Assembly (NCBI RefSeq): GCF_024494385.1
Contig: NZ_JAEVLT010000005.1
Span: forward strand, 1-64,000
Direction: 5' to 3'
DNA from: Bacillus sp. EB600
Lineage (GTDB): Bacteria; Bacillota; Bacilli; Bacillales; Cytobacillaceae
Length of the DNA: 64,000 nucleotides
Positions within the stretch are counted from its first letter, which is position 1. Every line of letters starts with the position of its first letter. This document shows, in pieces, positions 45,057-53,265 of the stretch. The notes under the pieces were generated by a model. The model searched no databases, was not told where the DNA came from, and saw only the letters and a program-made list of their open reading frames with translations. The position numbers and the translations under genes are program-made.

Positions 45057-45093
45057 TACGATCGAGGCGAAATAAAAGAAGGAGAGGAACTGT

Positions 45094-45939
45094 ATGGAAG
45101 TGATTTACTTGAACCCTGAAAATTTGGCATATTGGCAGCAGCATGCAAGACCAAACGTTATGGCCTTAGGCTTTTTTGACGGGGTTCACAAAGGACACCG
45201 TGAAGTGATTCAAACGGCTTTGGTGAAAGCGAAGGAAAAGAATCTATTACTCTCTGTGATGAGCTTCTTTCCACATCCAAAAACAATTTTATCCAACGGG
45301 AAGAAACAAGTAGATTACTTGATGCCGCTTTCGGCTAAAAGGAAATTGCTGTCACAGTTGGGTGTAGACATCTTTTATATTGTTGAATTCGACCGGGAAT
45401 TCGCTTCGTTTTCTCCAGAGCAGTTTGCAGCGAAATACTTAATCAACCTTGGTGTCGTCCATGCAGTTGCCGGATTTGATTATACGTACGGATTTCGGGG
45501 AGCGGGGAATATGGAGCGGCTAAAAACGGATTCCGGCGGGCTTCTTGAAGTTACCAAAGTAGATAAAGTTGAGTGCCGCGGCGAAAAAATTAGTTCAACT
45601 TGTATTCGTGAAAAATTAGCAATCGGAAATGTGGCCGACTTACCGGATTTACTTGGAAGGTCATATGAAGTGGAATGCGAATGGGACGGTATTTCCCTAA
45701 GGGTAAAACCATTTTATACATTGCCTGCACCAGGCAGGTATGCCGTTACAATCAGAGGGGGGGTCCATTCACTTCAAACAGAAATAATTGTAACCGGCGA
45801 AAAAGAACTGATTTCGCTTTCAGTGTTAACCACACCCTCTCATGGAATCCATTCAATTGTTTGGCATCGGCGGATCAGCAAAGCAAAGAATGTGCCCGCA
45901 TATGAACATGATTGGATGAGAATTGCTAGCAGCAGTTAA
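45094..45939 (+). CDS. FAD synthetase-like FMN adenylyltransferase without an intact riboflavin kinase domain, paralogue 2
   Basis: 281 residues, similar to the protein at 14708 from end to end. The nucleotidyltransferase motifs are intact (GFFDGVHKGH, SFFPHPKTIL, ISSTCIREKL), and the riboflavin kinase G-PTAN loop is again missing while TLPAPGRYAVTI remains. Having two copies with the same domain loss shows that the shortened form is a stable family, not a local defect. Expected role: making FAD from FMN for the flavoenzymes of cluster C. Confidence 0.82.
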   Translation: MEVIYLNPENLAYWQQHARPNVMALGFFDGVHKGHREVIQTALVKAKEKNLLLSVMSFFPHPKTILSNGKKQVDYLMPLSAKRKLLSQLGVDIFYIVEFDREFASFSPEQFAAKYLINLGVVHAVAGFDYTYGFRGAGNMERLKTDSGGLLEVTKVDKVECRGEKISSTCIREKLAIGNVADLPDLLGRSYEVECEWDGISLRVKPFYTLPAPGRYAVTIRGGVHSLQTEIIVTGEKELISLSVLTTPSHGIHSIVWHRRISKAKNVPAYEHDWMRIASSS

Positions 45940-46002
45940 CTTAACGATAAATACGCTTTATTTTTTCGAAAAATTTGTTTTGTAAAAAGGGGATTACATG
46001 CA

Positions 46003-46872
46003 ATGAAAAAAACAAACGACTTCCAAACGCTGCTCCAGGAACCAGGATCTTTTATCCTGCCAGGCGCTTATGATGCAATGTCAGCTAAATTAATAGAAGA
46101 AATCGGCTTTAAAGCGGTTTACGCTACCGGGGCCGGCATTTCGAATGCCCAATTGGGCTGGGCTGATGTAGGTTTAACATCGTTAAAAGAAGTGGTGGAT
46201 ATTGTCACCCGGATGGCCGATGTTACTACCGCCCCAATTGTCGTTGATGCAGATACTGGGTTTGGAAATGCCATTAACGTAATGCGGACTGTCAAAGAAT
46301 TTGAAAGAGCGGGAGTCGCGGCGATTCAAATGGAGGACCAGGTTTCACCAAAGAAATGCGGCCATTTCAGCGGCAAAGATGTTATTTCCAAAGATGAAAT
46401 GGTAAATAAAATCAAAGCGGCCTTAGATACACGGATCGATGAAAATTTGGCGATTATTGCCCGAACAGATGCATTAGCCGTTAACGGAATCGAAGATGCC
46501 CTGGATCGAGCCCATGCTTATGCCGAGGCCGGAGCTGACGTTATTTTTGTTGAAGCCCCGACGACGATTGAGCAATTAAAGCAAATTACTTATTCATTAA
46601 AGGGAATTCCGCAAATCGTCAATTTGGTTGAAGGTGGGAAAACACCACTTGTTTCATTAAATGAAGCCGAGGAATTTGGTTTTAAAATTATGCTTTGTGC
46701 AAATACGGTTCTTCGTTCGGCAATTAAAGGAATCACTGACTCTTTAAAAATATTGAAGGAAACAGGATCACAAGAAAATCTATTAAATCATATTTGTACA
46801 TGGGAAGAAAGACAGTCACTTTTTAAACTAAATCAAATTAAAGAATGGGAAAAGGAATATTTATATTCTTAA
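46003..46872 (+). CDS. isocitrate lyase/PEP mutase family C-C lyase (methylisocitrate or dimethylmalate lyase-like)
   Basis: 289 residues of the ICL/PEPM barrel: LPGAYDAMSAKLIEEIGFKA, the Mg-binding VVDADTGFGNAINV, MEDQVSPKKCGHFSGK with the catalytic Cys of the lyase loop (KKCGH), IARTDALAVNG and VEAPTT. The KKCGH loop marks lyases such as 2-methylisocitrate lyase, 2,3-dimethylmalate lyase and oxaloacetate hydrolase-like members, not PEP mutase. It probably splits a 2-hydroxy-dicarboxylic acid into an oxo acid plus a shorter acid, a late step for a branched intermediate. First of a run of seven genes up to the second etfA. GGGG ribosome site. Confidence 0.85.
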   Translation: MKKTNDFQTLLQEPGSFILPGAYDAMSAKLIEEIGFKAVYATGAGISNAQLGWADVGLTSLKEVVDIVTRMADVTTAPIVVDADTGFGNAINVMRTVKEFERAGVAAIQMEDQVSPKKCGHFSGKDVISKDEMVNKIKAALDTRIDENLAIIARTDALAVNGIEDALDRAHAYAEAGADVIFVEAPTTIEQLKQITYSLKGIPQIVNLVEGGKTPLVSLNEAEEFGFKIMLCANTVLRSAIKGITDSLKILKETGSQENLLNHICTWEERQSLFKLNQIKEWEKEYLYS

Positions 46873-46916
46873 TATATTTATAGAAAAATCTCTATAACAA
46901 TTGATACGAGGAGGAC

Positions 46917-48344
46917 ATGAAAGTGGGAAGAGAACTAGATTATGACATTGTAGTAATTGGTTGTGGAGTAGCAGGAACGGCAGCGGCATTGTCTGCTGCA
47001 GAGAATGCAAAGAAAGCGGGCCAGAATCTTAAAATCGCCATCCTCGAACGCGCTGATTACGATCACAGAGGCGGCAACTCACGCTGGACAGCTTCCTATA
47101 TGCGAATGAAAAACCTTGATGAACCAGCAGATAATTTTGTCGAAGACATGATGGCTTTTTCAGACAATTATTCGGATCGCAAGTATATCGAAACCCTTGC
47201 AGCAAACGCCGGAAGCACACTTCGCTGGGTAGAGGAAAAAGGGGTTGACTTCGACTACCTGCCAACGATGTTTTTAACCGCTTCAAGGCCGCGTTTATTG
47301 CCAGTGGGAGGCGGACGTGCCATCGTTGATACGTTATCACGCCGCGCTGCTGGTCTTGGGGTTGAGATTATTTATGAGGCAACTGCCTGGAAACTACTGC
47401 TTGATGATGATGGTGTTGTTAATGGTGTCAATGTGCGCGTTAAGGGAGGAACTTCTCTGCAGCTGAAGGTCGGAGCAGTTGTGCTTGCAGCAGGGGGCTT
47501 CCAGGGAAATCAAGAGATGATGGCCCAATATGTCGGCAGAGATGCCCACAAAATTCCAACCGTTGCCGAAGGCGGGTTATACAACAAAGGTGAAGGGATT
47601 CGCATGGCATTAGCAGTCGGCGCAAAAACGGCCGGACAGTTTGATTCCTTCCATGCTGAGCCGGTTGACCCAAGAAGTAAGCGGGAAGAAGCGGCTGTCA
47701 TGACATATCCGTATGGGATTTTGGTCGATAAGAATGGCAAGCGGTTTGTTGATGAAGGGATCTCCACTGTAGATGAGCAATATGAACAAGTAGCCAGGAC
47801 AATTTTTCACAACCTTCCAGGTCATATCGCTTATATGATCAGTGATCAAAAAATGTATGATATCCCTAAATACGAGCAAGCAATCGAAACAGACAAACCA
47901 GCGATTGAGGCAGAATCTATCGAAGAACTGGCAGGGAAAATTGGAGTTCCGGCAGATCAATTGAAGGCAACAATCGATGCTTTTAATGCAGCCGTTCAGC
48001 CGGGTGAATTTTATTGGGACAAAAAGGATGGTAAACAAGCAGTAGGAACTACTCCTCCAAAATCAAATTGGGCGATCACGATTGATAAGGGTCCATTTAT
48101 CGCCTATCCAATTGTCTGCTCGAATGTTTTTACGAACGGGGGTCTTGCAACAGATATCAACGGTAGAGTTTTGTCACAAGACGATGATGCCATTCCTGGT
48201 TTATATGCTGTGGGTGAAACGGCCGGACTTTACTACGGAAAATATCCCGGCGGAACATCAGTCTTAAGAGGTCTGGTATTTGGCCGCCGTGCCGGTGAGC
48301 ATGCTGTTACATATGTAACGAATTCAAACGGCATTGAGGTTTAA
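46917..48344 (+). CDS. FAD-dependent dehydrogenase/reductase, TcuA/fumarate reductase family, paralogue 2
   Basis: 475 residues: FAD motif VVIGCGVAGTAAALSAAENA, HRGGNSRWTASYMRM (TcuA-like), GGFQGNQEMMAQYVGR, the active-site region PYGILVDKNGKRFVDEG, and the C-terminal GGTSVLRGLVFGRRAGEHA. Cytoplasmic, FAD only. Related to but well diverged from the genes at 40546 and 49848. Likely a desaturase or enoate reductase for a ring or acid intermediate, with electrons going to ETF (inference). AGGAGG ends only two bases before ATG 46917, so GTG 46923 may be the true start. Followed by a 21-bp-period array. Confidence 0.8.
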   Translation: MKVGRELDYDIVVIGCGVAGTAAALSAAENAKKAGQNLKIAILERADYDHRGGNSRWTASYMRMKNLDEPADNFVEDMMAFSDNYSDRKYIETLAANAGSTLRWVEEKGVDFDYLPTMFLTASRPRLLPVGGGRAIVDTLSRRAAGLGVEIIYEATAWKLLLDDDGVVNGVNVRVKGGTSLQLKVGAVVLAAGGFQGNQEMMAQYVGRDAHKIPTVAEGGLYNKGEGIRMALAVGAKTAGQFDSFHAEPVDPRSKREEAAVMTYPYGILVDKNGKRFVDEGISTVDEQYEQVARTIFHNLPGHIAYMISDQKMYDIPKYEQAIETDKPAIEAESIEELAGKIGVPADQLKATIDAFNAAVQPGEFYWDKKDGKQAVGTTPPKSNWAITIDKGPFIAYPIVCSNVFTNGGLATDINGRVLSQDDDAIPGLYAVGETAGLYYGKYPGGTSVLRGLVFGRRAGEHAVTYVTNSNGIEV

Positions 48345-48366
48345 AAAGTAACTGAAAAATACGTTT

Positions 48367-48478
48367 GGCGAAAAAAACTTAAAATTGGCGAAATCAGTCC
48401 TAGTATTGGCGAAATAAATGAAAAAACGGCGAAATCAATTAGAAATTTGGCGGAATTATTGTAAAAATCGGCGAAATA
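48367..48478 (+). repeat. periodic array 2: six TTGGCGAAAT-type motifs every 20-21 bp
   Basis: GGCG cores start at 48367, 48387, 48408, 48428, 48449 and 48470, mostly within TTGGCGAAAT. Sequence between the cores varies, but the phase is held at 20 or 21 bases. The array begins about 20 bases after a flavoprotein stop, the same placement as arrays 1 and 3, and fills most of the gap to the SDR gene. Confidence 0.85.
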
Positions 48479-48584
48479 ATCTGGTGCTCCAACGGAATCA
48501 GCCTGTTTTTGCTGCCCATTGGTGCACAATCAAATAAAAATAGAAAATTTTAACTATTGTTTTTGCATGGAAAGGGTGGTTTTC

Positions 48585-49307
48585 TTGGAATTAAAAAATA
48601 AAGTAGCTTTTGTAACCGGTGGCAGCCGGGGGATCGGCAGAGAGACCTGCATTCTTTTAGCAAAGCAAGGCGCAAAAGTAGCTGTTTTTTCTCGCAGTGA
48701 TAGTGAGGAAACAGCAAACTATATTAAAAATGAAATTGGCGGCGAAGCAATTGCCCTCCATGGGGATGTTCGTTTCGAGGATGATGTAAATAGAGCGGTT
48801 CAACAAACAGAAGAGCAATTAGGCTCGATCGATATTTTAATTAATAATGCCGGTGTGATGAGCTTAAAACCGTTTCAGGAAACAGCAATCGAGGAGTGGG
48901 ATTTTATCCAGGATGTTAATGTACGTGGACCATTCTTATTTTCAAAAGCGGTTGTTCCCAAAATGATTGAGAAAAAGGAGGGTGTAATTATTAACATCTC
49001 CTCTATTTGGGGGACAAAAGGCGGTCCTGACCGGAGTGCCTATATTACTTCAAAATATGCGGTAATCGGATTTTCAAAAGCACTGGGTGAAGAACTGAAA
49101 CCATACAGAATTAGAGTGAATGCCGTATGTCCGGGTCCTGTTGATACAAAAATGATGGAGGACATTGCCCCGAATTTTAATAAAGATAATTGGATGCAGC
49201 CAATTGATTTAGCAAATGTCATTGTTAATTTGTGCTTACCAAAATCAAAGGCAATTACCGCTACAGCGATTGAAGCGTTTGGCTACGGGCGGCCGGTTGG
49301 TATTTAA
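48585..49307 (+). CDS. short-chain dehydrogenase/reductase (SDR)
   Basis: 240 residues of the classical SDR type: cofactor motif VTGGSRGIGRET, NNAGVM, catalytic Ser in INISSIWG and Tyr-Lys in SAYITSKYAV, then VNAVCPGPVDTKM. It oxidises a secondary alcohol or reduces a ketone with NAD(P). In context it may produce the carbonyl that lets the neighbouring flavoproteins desaturate the ring. TTG 48585 follows AAAGGGTGG and gives the normal N terminus (ELKNKVAFVTG); the frame from 48519 is not used. Confidence 0.9.
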   Translation: MELKNKVAFVTGGSRGIGRETCILLAKQGAKVAVFSRSDSEETANYIKNEIGGEAIALHGDVRFEDDVNRAVQQTEEQLGSIDILINNAGVMSLKPFQETAIEEWDFIQDVNVRGPFLFSKAVVPKMIEKKEGVIINISSIWGTKGGPDRSAYITSKYAVIGFSKALGEELKPYRIRVNAVCPGPVDTKMMEDIAPNFNKDNWMQPIDLANVIVNLCLPKSKAITATAIEAFGYGRPVGI

Positions 49308-49337
49308 CCATTTTTAGAAAAAGAAAGGTGGATGAAC

Positions 49338-49787
49338 ATGGAAAATTTAAAATTAACGGTTGAAGCTAATACGATTAGTCTAGACTTGGCAGATAAAATG
49401 ATGGAGGCAGCACGTGCAAAAGCAAAAGAAATGGGCATCAATTTTAGTATTGCAATTGTGGACCGGGTTGGAAATTTAAAGGAGTTTGCGGTCATGGATG
49501 GAGCACCCGTTTTAAGTGCAGAGGTCGCACAAAATAAAGCATTTTCGGCAGCAGCCTATAACCGTGCCACACATGAGTGGTACGACAGAATCAAGGATGA
49601 CCCGCCATTGCTGCACGGGATTGTTCATACTCCAAGATTAGTAACGTTTGGAGGCGGATATCCAATTAAGCTTGGTGATGAACTGATAGGCGGTATTGGC
49701 GTAAGCGGAGGGCATTACTCCCACGATATGGAGGTTTGTCAAGCAGCTTTATCAGTGCTGGAAAATCTGGAAATAAAGAATGCCTAA
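49338..49787 (+). CDS. GlcG/HbpS-family protein
   Basis: 149 residues covering the whole GlcG/HbpS domain: ISLDLADKMMEAARAKAKEM, FSIAIVDRVGNLKEFAVMDGA, AQNKAFSAAAYNRAT and FGGGYPIKLGDELIGGIGVSGG. Members bind heme or cobalamin or are found next to oxidoreductases such as glycolate oxidase and propanediol genes, where the function remains unclear. No signal peptide. It lies between SDR and flavoprotein genes of one operon, so it may assist their substrate or cofactor handling. ATG 49338 is 6 bases after GGTGG; ATG 49332 is too close. Confidence 0.85.
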   Translation: MENLKLTVEANTISLDLADKMMEAARAKAKEMGINFSIAIVDRVGNLKEFAVMDGAPVLSAEVAQNKAFSAAAYNRATHEWYDRIKDDPPLLHGIVHTPRLVTFGGGYPIKLGDELIGGIGVSGGHYSHDMEVCQAALSVLENLEIKNA

Positions 49788-49847
49788 ATTAGATTATGAT
49801 TCTATATTATTAGCTGATTGTATGAACAAATAAGGATGTGAACACGA

Positions 49848-51224
49848 ATGGAACACTTCGATTTGATTATTTTGGGCGGAGGCCTTGCAGGTATGTGTGC
49901 AGCCGTAGAGGCCGGCGAGCAGGGGGCAAATGTGCTGCTGCTTGAGAAGCAGGATGAGCTTGGCGGAAGCACAGTACTTAGCTCGGGATATATGGCTTTT
50001 GCCGGGACTGATATGCAGGAGGAGGCAGGCATAGTCGATTCGACTGAATCACTGTTGAATGACCTGGTTGAAGTCGGTGGAGGGGTAAATGAAAAGTCCC
50101 TTGTAGAAATCTATGGCCAGCACCAATTAGAAACCTATAAATGGATGATCAATCACGGAGTTGAATTTCGGACGATTGAGGCAGTAAGCGGTCACAGTGT
50201 TCCGCGCGGACACATTATCGACCCGCATCAAGCAATCCAGGTGCTTTATCGAAGGACAAAGGAGCTTCCAAACGTGACAATCTGTATCAAAGCACCTGCC
50301 TTAAGACTAATAAAAAATAAAGAGGGCAGGATTGACCGGGTTTTATATAAGGAAGACGGAGAAGAACGTACGGCTGCAGCAGATAAAGGAGTCATCATCG
50401 CTTCAGGAGGGTTTGCAAAAAGTGAACAACTGCTTAAGCAGTTTGCACCACATTTGGATGGCGCCCTCAGAATCGGCGGCGCCGGCAACCATGGGGATGG
50501 CATTCGAATGGCTTGGGAGCATGGAGCATGGGTTCAAGATTTACCCTATTTAAATGGGACATACGGGTTCCATCCAACAGCAAATGGTGCTGTTAAATCT
50601 CAGGGATTGGCTTTTTATAAGGGCGGCATTATCGTGAACCAAAATGGAAAGCGATTTGTCAACGAGTCAATCTCTTATAAGCTTTTAGGAAACGCAGCCT
50701 TCCAACAGCCTGAAAAGGTAACTTTCCAGATTTGGGATCAAACGGTGATGGATAAGACTGTGGCAGATGATCCTCTCTACGATTTTGAATTGCTTCAGCG
50801 CCGCCGGCTTCTATACAAGGTGGATACTCTAGAAGAGCTTGCCGACTGCATTGACGTGCCACTCGAAATATTGGAAGAGACAATTTCCAGATACAACGAA
50901 GGAGTTTCATATGGTGAGGATCCTGACTTTGCCCGAAAGACACTGACTCATCATTTTGGGAAACCTACACCAATTGAGAAGGCACCGTTCTATGCGTTTG
51001 AAACCACTGTTGCGATGCTTGCTACGTACGCAGGTTTGGCCGTCAACCCGGAAGCGCAAGTATTGAACCCATATGGTGAAACGATCCCTGGCTTGTATGC
51101 AGTCGGAGAAGTAACAGGAGGATTCCACGGGGCTGGGTACATGACGGGAAGCTCATTAGGGAAAGCGGCTGTATTTGGACGGATTGCGGTGCAGAAAGCA
51201 CTGGCAGAAGTTGAAGTAGGTTGA
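49848..51224 (+). CDS. FAD-dependent dehydrogenase/reductase, fumarate reductase/3-ketosteroid dehydrogenase superfamily, paralogue 3
   Basis: 458 residues: FAD motif LIILGGGLAGMCAAVEAGEQ, LGGSTVLSSGYMAFAGT (the GGSS-type loop of fumarate reductase and KstD), GGFAKSEQLLKQFAPH, GGIIVNQNGKRFVNES and the end GAGYMTGSSLGKAAVFGRIA. It has no transmembrane or heme part. Closer to KstD/FRD-like enzymes than to TcuA, unlike its two relatives here. Could desaturate a cyclic ketone. Third flavoprotein in this unit and, like the others, followed by a periodic repeat array. Confidence 0.8.
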   Translation: MEHFDLIILGGGLAGMCAAVEAGEQGANVLLLEKQDELGGSTVLSSGYMAFAGTDMQEEAGIVDSTESLLNDLVEVGGGVNEKSLVEIYGQHQLETYKWMINHGVEFRTIEAVSGHSVPRGHIIDPHQAIQVLYRRTKELPNVTICIKAPALRLIKNKEGRIDRVLYKEDGEERTAAADKGVIIASGGFAKSEQLLKQFAPHLDGALRIGGAGNHGDGIRMAWEHGAWVQDLPYLNGTYGFHPTANGAVKSQGLAFYKGGIIVNQNGKRFVNESISYKLLGNAAFQQPEKVTFQIWDQTVMDKTVADDPLYDFELLQRRRLLYKVDTLEELADCIDVPLEILEETISRYNEGVSYGEDPDFARKTLTHHFGKPTPIEKAPFYAFETTVAMLATYAGLAVNPEAQVLNPYGETIPGLYAVGEVTGGFHGAGYMTGSSLGKAAVFGRIAVQKALAEVEVG

Positions 51225-51262
51225 TTTTTCTATCTATCAGTGAGCAAGTTAAGTAAGTTTTT

Positions 51263-51370
51263 TGCAGAAAATGGAAAAATGTGCAAACAATCTAGAAAAT
51301 GGTGCATAGGTTGCATAAAATGGTGCAAGATCCGATTAAAATGGTGCAAAACTTACCGAAAATGGTGCAT
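51263..51370 (+). repeat. periodic array 3: AAAATGGTGCA motif every 21 bp
   Basis: TGCA cores start at 51282, 51303, 51324, 51345 and 51366, exactly 21 bases apart, plus a weaker one at 51263. The last four are inside AAAATGGTGCA. Ten variable bases separate the motifs. The array begins within about 40 bases of the flavoprotein stop. The plus-strand frame with repeated KWC is a by-product of the period. The rest of the 298-base gap (51371-51522) shows nothing beyond an AT-rich stretch and a GAGGAGG site. Confidence 0.9.
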
Positions 51371-51522
51371 ATCCCAAATTTTGATCAGAGGGAGTTATAT
51401 TTTCCTTCTAAAAAGAGGTAATATTGGCCTTATTTTATAGAAAAATATTTCAATTTAACAAAATTTCTTAATAGAGTAGAAGTTTTAGAGAAAAAACAGC
51501 TTAAAATACGAGGAGGTCTTTT

Positions 51523-52380
51523 ATGAAAATCTGGCATCAGAGCTTAACTAGCATTAACAAGGTTCCGCAATACCGGAATGCTATTAGTAATCATATCAGC
51601 CGGATCGCCCGTCCGGGTGTCGAGGTTGTTTTACATGGCATGCAGGATGAGACCTATCCAACTCATTATCCAGGCCATTTTATTACCCATTCATATCTGC
51701 AAAATTTACACCGGGAGCAGTTCGTCAGGGCTGCATTAATGGCGGAAGCAGCAGGCTATGATGCGATGTTTATCGGGACCATTCCTGACGTGGGACTATT
51801 AGAAGCTCGTACGCTGGTAGATATCCCGGTTGTCGGCTACGGTCAAGCCTCTTTTCATATGGCTTCAATGCTTGGTGACTGTATTGGCGTGATTAACTTT
51901 TTGGCTCCGCTTGCGGATGAACTGAGACAAAACGCTGCCAGGTACGGACTTGGTGGTAAATTGGGTCCGATTATTCAACCGGAGTTTGGTTTTGACGATG
52001 TGCTTGCCGGGTTCAATAATCCTGAACCAGTGATTGCGGCTTTCCAAAAAGTAGCAGAATCAGCAATTGAACAGGGGGCAGACGTTATTGTTCCAGGAGA
52101 GGGGCCGATGAATGTATTCTTGGCTACAAACGGAATCTCAAGAATTGGCGATGTGCCAATTATTGACTCCTTTGGAGCAGGGATTAAAATGTGTGAGTCG
52201 TTAGTTGATTTAAAACAGGTATCAGGTGTTTATATGACCCGCAAAGGCTATTTTAATTCCAAGCCACCTGCCGAAGCAGTGGCAAGACTTCGTGAATTGT
52301 ACAGACTAGAACCAGTCCCGGACCCCAAAAATGATCACGGAGTTAGCGTAAAGGCCGCCGAAAAGGTCCAAAACACTTAA
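51523..52380 (+). CDS. aspartate/glutamate/hydantoin racemase-fold protein lacking both catalytic cysteines
   Basis: 285 residues of the Asp/Glu racemase superfamily (hydantoin racemase, maleate isomerase, arylmalonate decarboxylase). VDIPVVGYGQASFHMASMLG and PIIDSFGAGIKMCESLVDL are family-like. The first catalytic Cys normally lies in a motif like ACFxDPG; here it reads GTIPDVG. The second normally lies in LGCAGM; here it reads PGEGPM. Both cysteines are thus replaced (Thr region and Glu). The fold should be intact but the usual two-cysteine racemisation cannot occur, so an isomerase or lyase with other chemistry is likely. AGGAGG before ATG, in line with the lyase and flavoprotein genes. 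Confidence 0.75.
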   Translation: MKIWHQSLTSINKVPQYRNAISNHISRIARPGVEVVLHGMQDETYPTHYPGHFITHSYLQNLHREQFVRAALMAEAAGYDAMFIGTIPDVGLLEARTLVDIPVVGYGQASFHMASMLGDCIGVINFLAPLADELRQNAARYGLGGKLGPIIQPEFGFDDVLAGFNNPEPVIAAFQKVAESAIEQGADVIVPGEGPMNVFLATNGISRIGDVPIIDSFGAGIKMCESLVDLKQVSGVYMTRKGYFNSKPPAEAVARLRELYRLEPVPDPKNDHGVSVKAAEKVQNT

Positions 52381-52455
52381 ACGTTAAGAAGAACATTGTT
52401 ATGAATGAAATGGCAGAACTAATAAATGAATAAAAAAAAAAGAGGTGAACTAGTG

Positions 52456-53250
52456 ATGCATATTGTCGTGTGCTTAAAGAAAGTATTGGATCCGGAGATT
52501 ACACCGCGCTATTTTAAAATTGACCCAGAGACTAATCGCCCCGTGAATGAGGACTCCGATATGGTCCTTGATTCCTTTGCCGAAAACGCACTTGAGCTCG
52601 CGATCCAGCTTCGGGACAAAACACCTGGAGCAACTGTGACTGCACTTTGTTTAGGTGATGAATCCTCAGAGGATGTGCTGCGCCGGGCGCTAGCATTTAC
52701 AGCAGATTCCGCTGTACGCGTATGGGATGAAGAGTGGGAAGATCTGGATGGCCAGGCTGTAGGGCATATTCTTGCCCAAACAATCAAGACCATCGGTGGA
52801 GCTCAGATAGTCCTGACCGGATACCAGGCAAGTGATATTGAGGAAGGCTTAGTCGGGCCTGTTTTGGCTGAAGAACTTAGCATTCCCTGCGTGACGCTTG
52901 TTTCTGACCTCGAGGTCGATGGCGACAGCGTGAAGGCTACCCGTGAAGCAGAAGGCGGCTATTCCGTTGTGAGGGTTCCCATTCCTGCGGTATTTACAGT
53001 GATCAGCTCTGAGACAAATGTTCCACGGCTCCCAAAGATCAAGGATATCCGCCTTGCCAGAAGCAAGTCAATTAAGAAGTTGGAGACTGAGGAAATGAAT
53101 CTGGATACTGAGCGCTGCCAGCCAGGGGTAAAACTGGAGCGGGCCTACATACTTAACAAGGATATAAAGTGTGAGATCTTGCCTGGCAAGGATGGAGCTG
53201 AACTGGCAGATGGATTGGCTGGTAAGCTCTTGGCCTTGAAGATACTTTAG
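52456..53250 (+). CDS. etfB: electron transfer flavoprotein beta subunit, set 2
   Basis: 264 residues: MHIVVCLKKVLDPEITPRYF, a region matching the ETF AMP site (VLTGYQASDIEEGLVGPVLAEE), and SETNVPRLPKIKDIRLARSK. Clearly an EtfB but far from the copy at 32738 (there NVAVDGGSGQVGP). ATG 52456 follows AAAGAGGTG. With the next gene it forms a second ETF, which probably serves the flavoproteins of this unit. Confidence 0.92.
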   Translation: MHIVVCLKKVLDPEITPRYFKIDPETNRPVNEDSDMVLDSFAENALELAIQLRDKTPGATVTALCLGDESSEDVLRRALAFTADSAVRVWDEEWEDLDGQAVGHILAQTIKTIGGAQIVLTGYQASDIEEGLVGPVLAEELSIPCVTLVSDLEVDGDSVKATREAEGGYSVVRVPIPAVFTVISSETNVPRLPKIKDIRLARSKSIKKLETEEMNLDTERCQPGVKLERAYILNKDIKCEILPGKDGAELADGLAGKLLALKIL

Positions 53251-53265
53251 GAGGTGATCGTTAAC

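Noticed and set aside
42046..51370. CRISPR arrays
   Set aside because: Repeat cores are too short (about 9-11 bases), spacing is 21 bp, and no cas genes are present.
51240..51440. Plus-strand open frame with repeated KWC motifs
   Set aside because: By-product of the 21-bp period of array 3; only the core repeats are conserved, not a credible protein.
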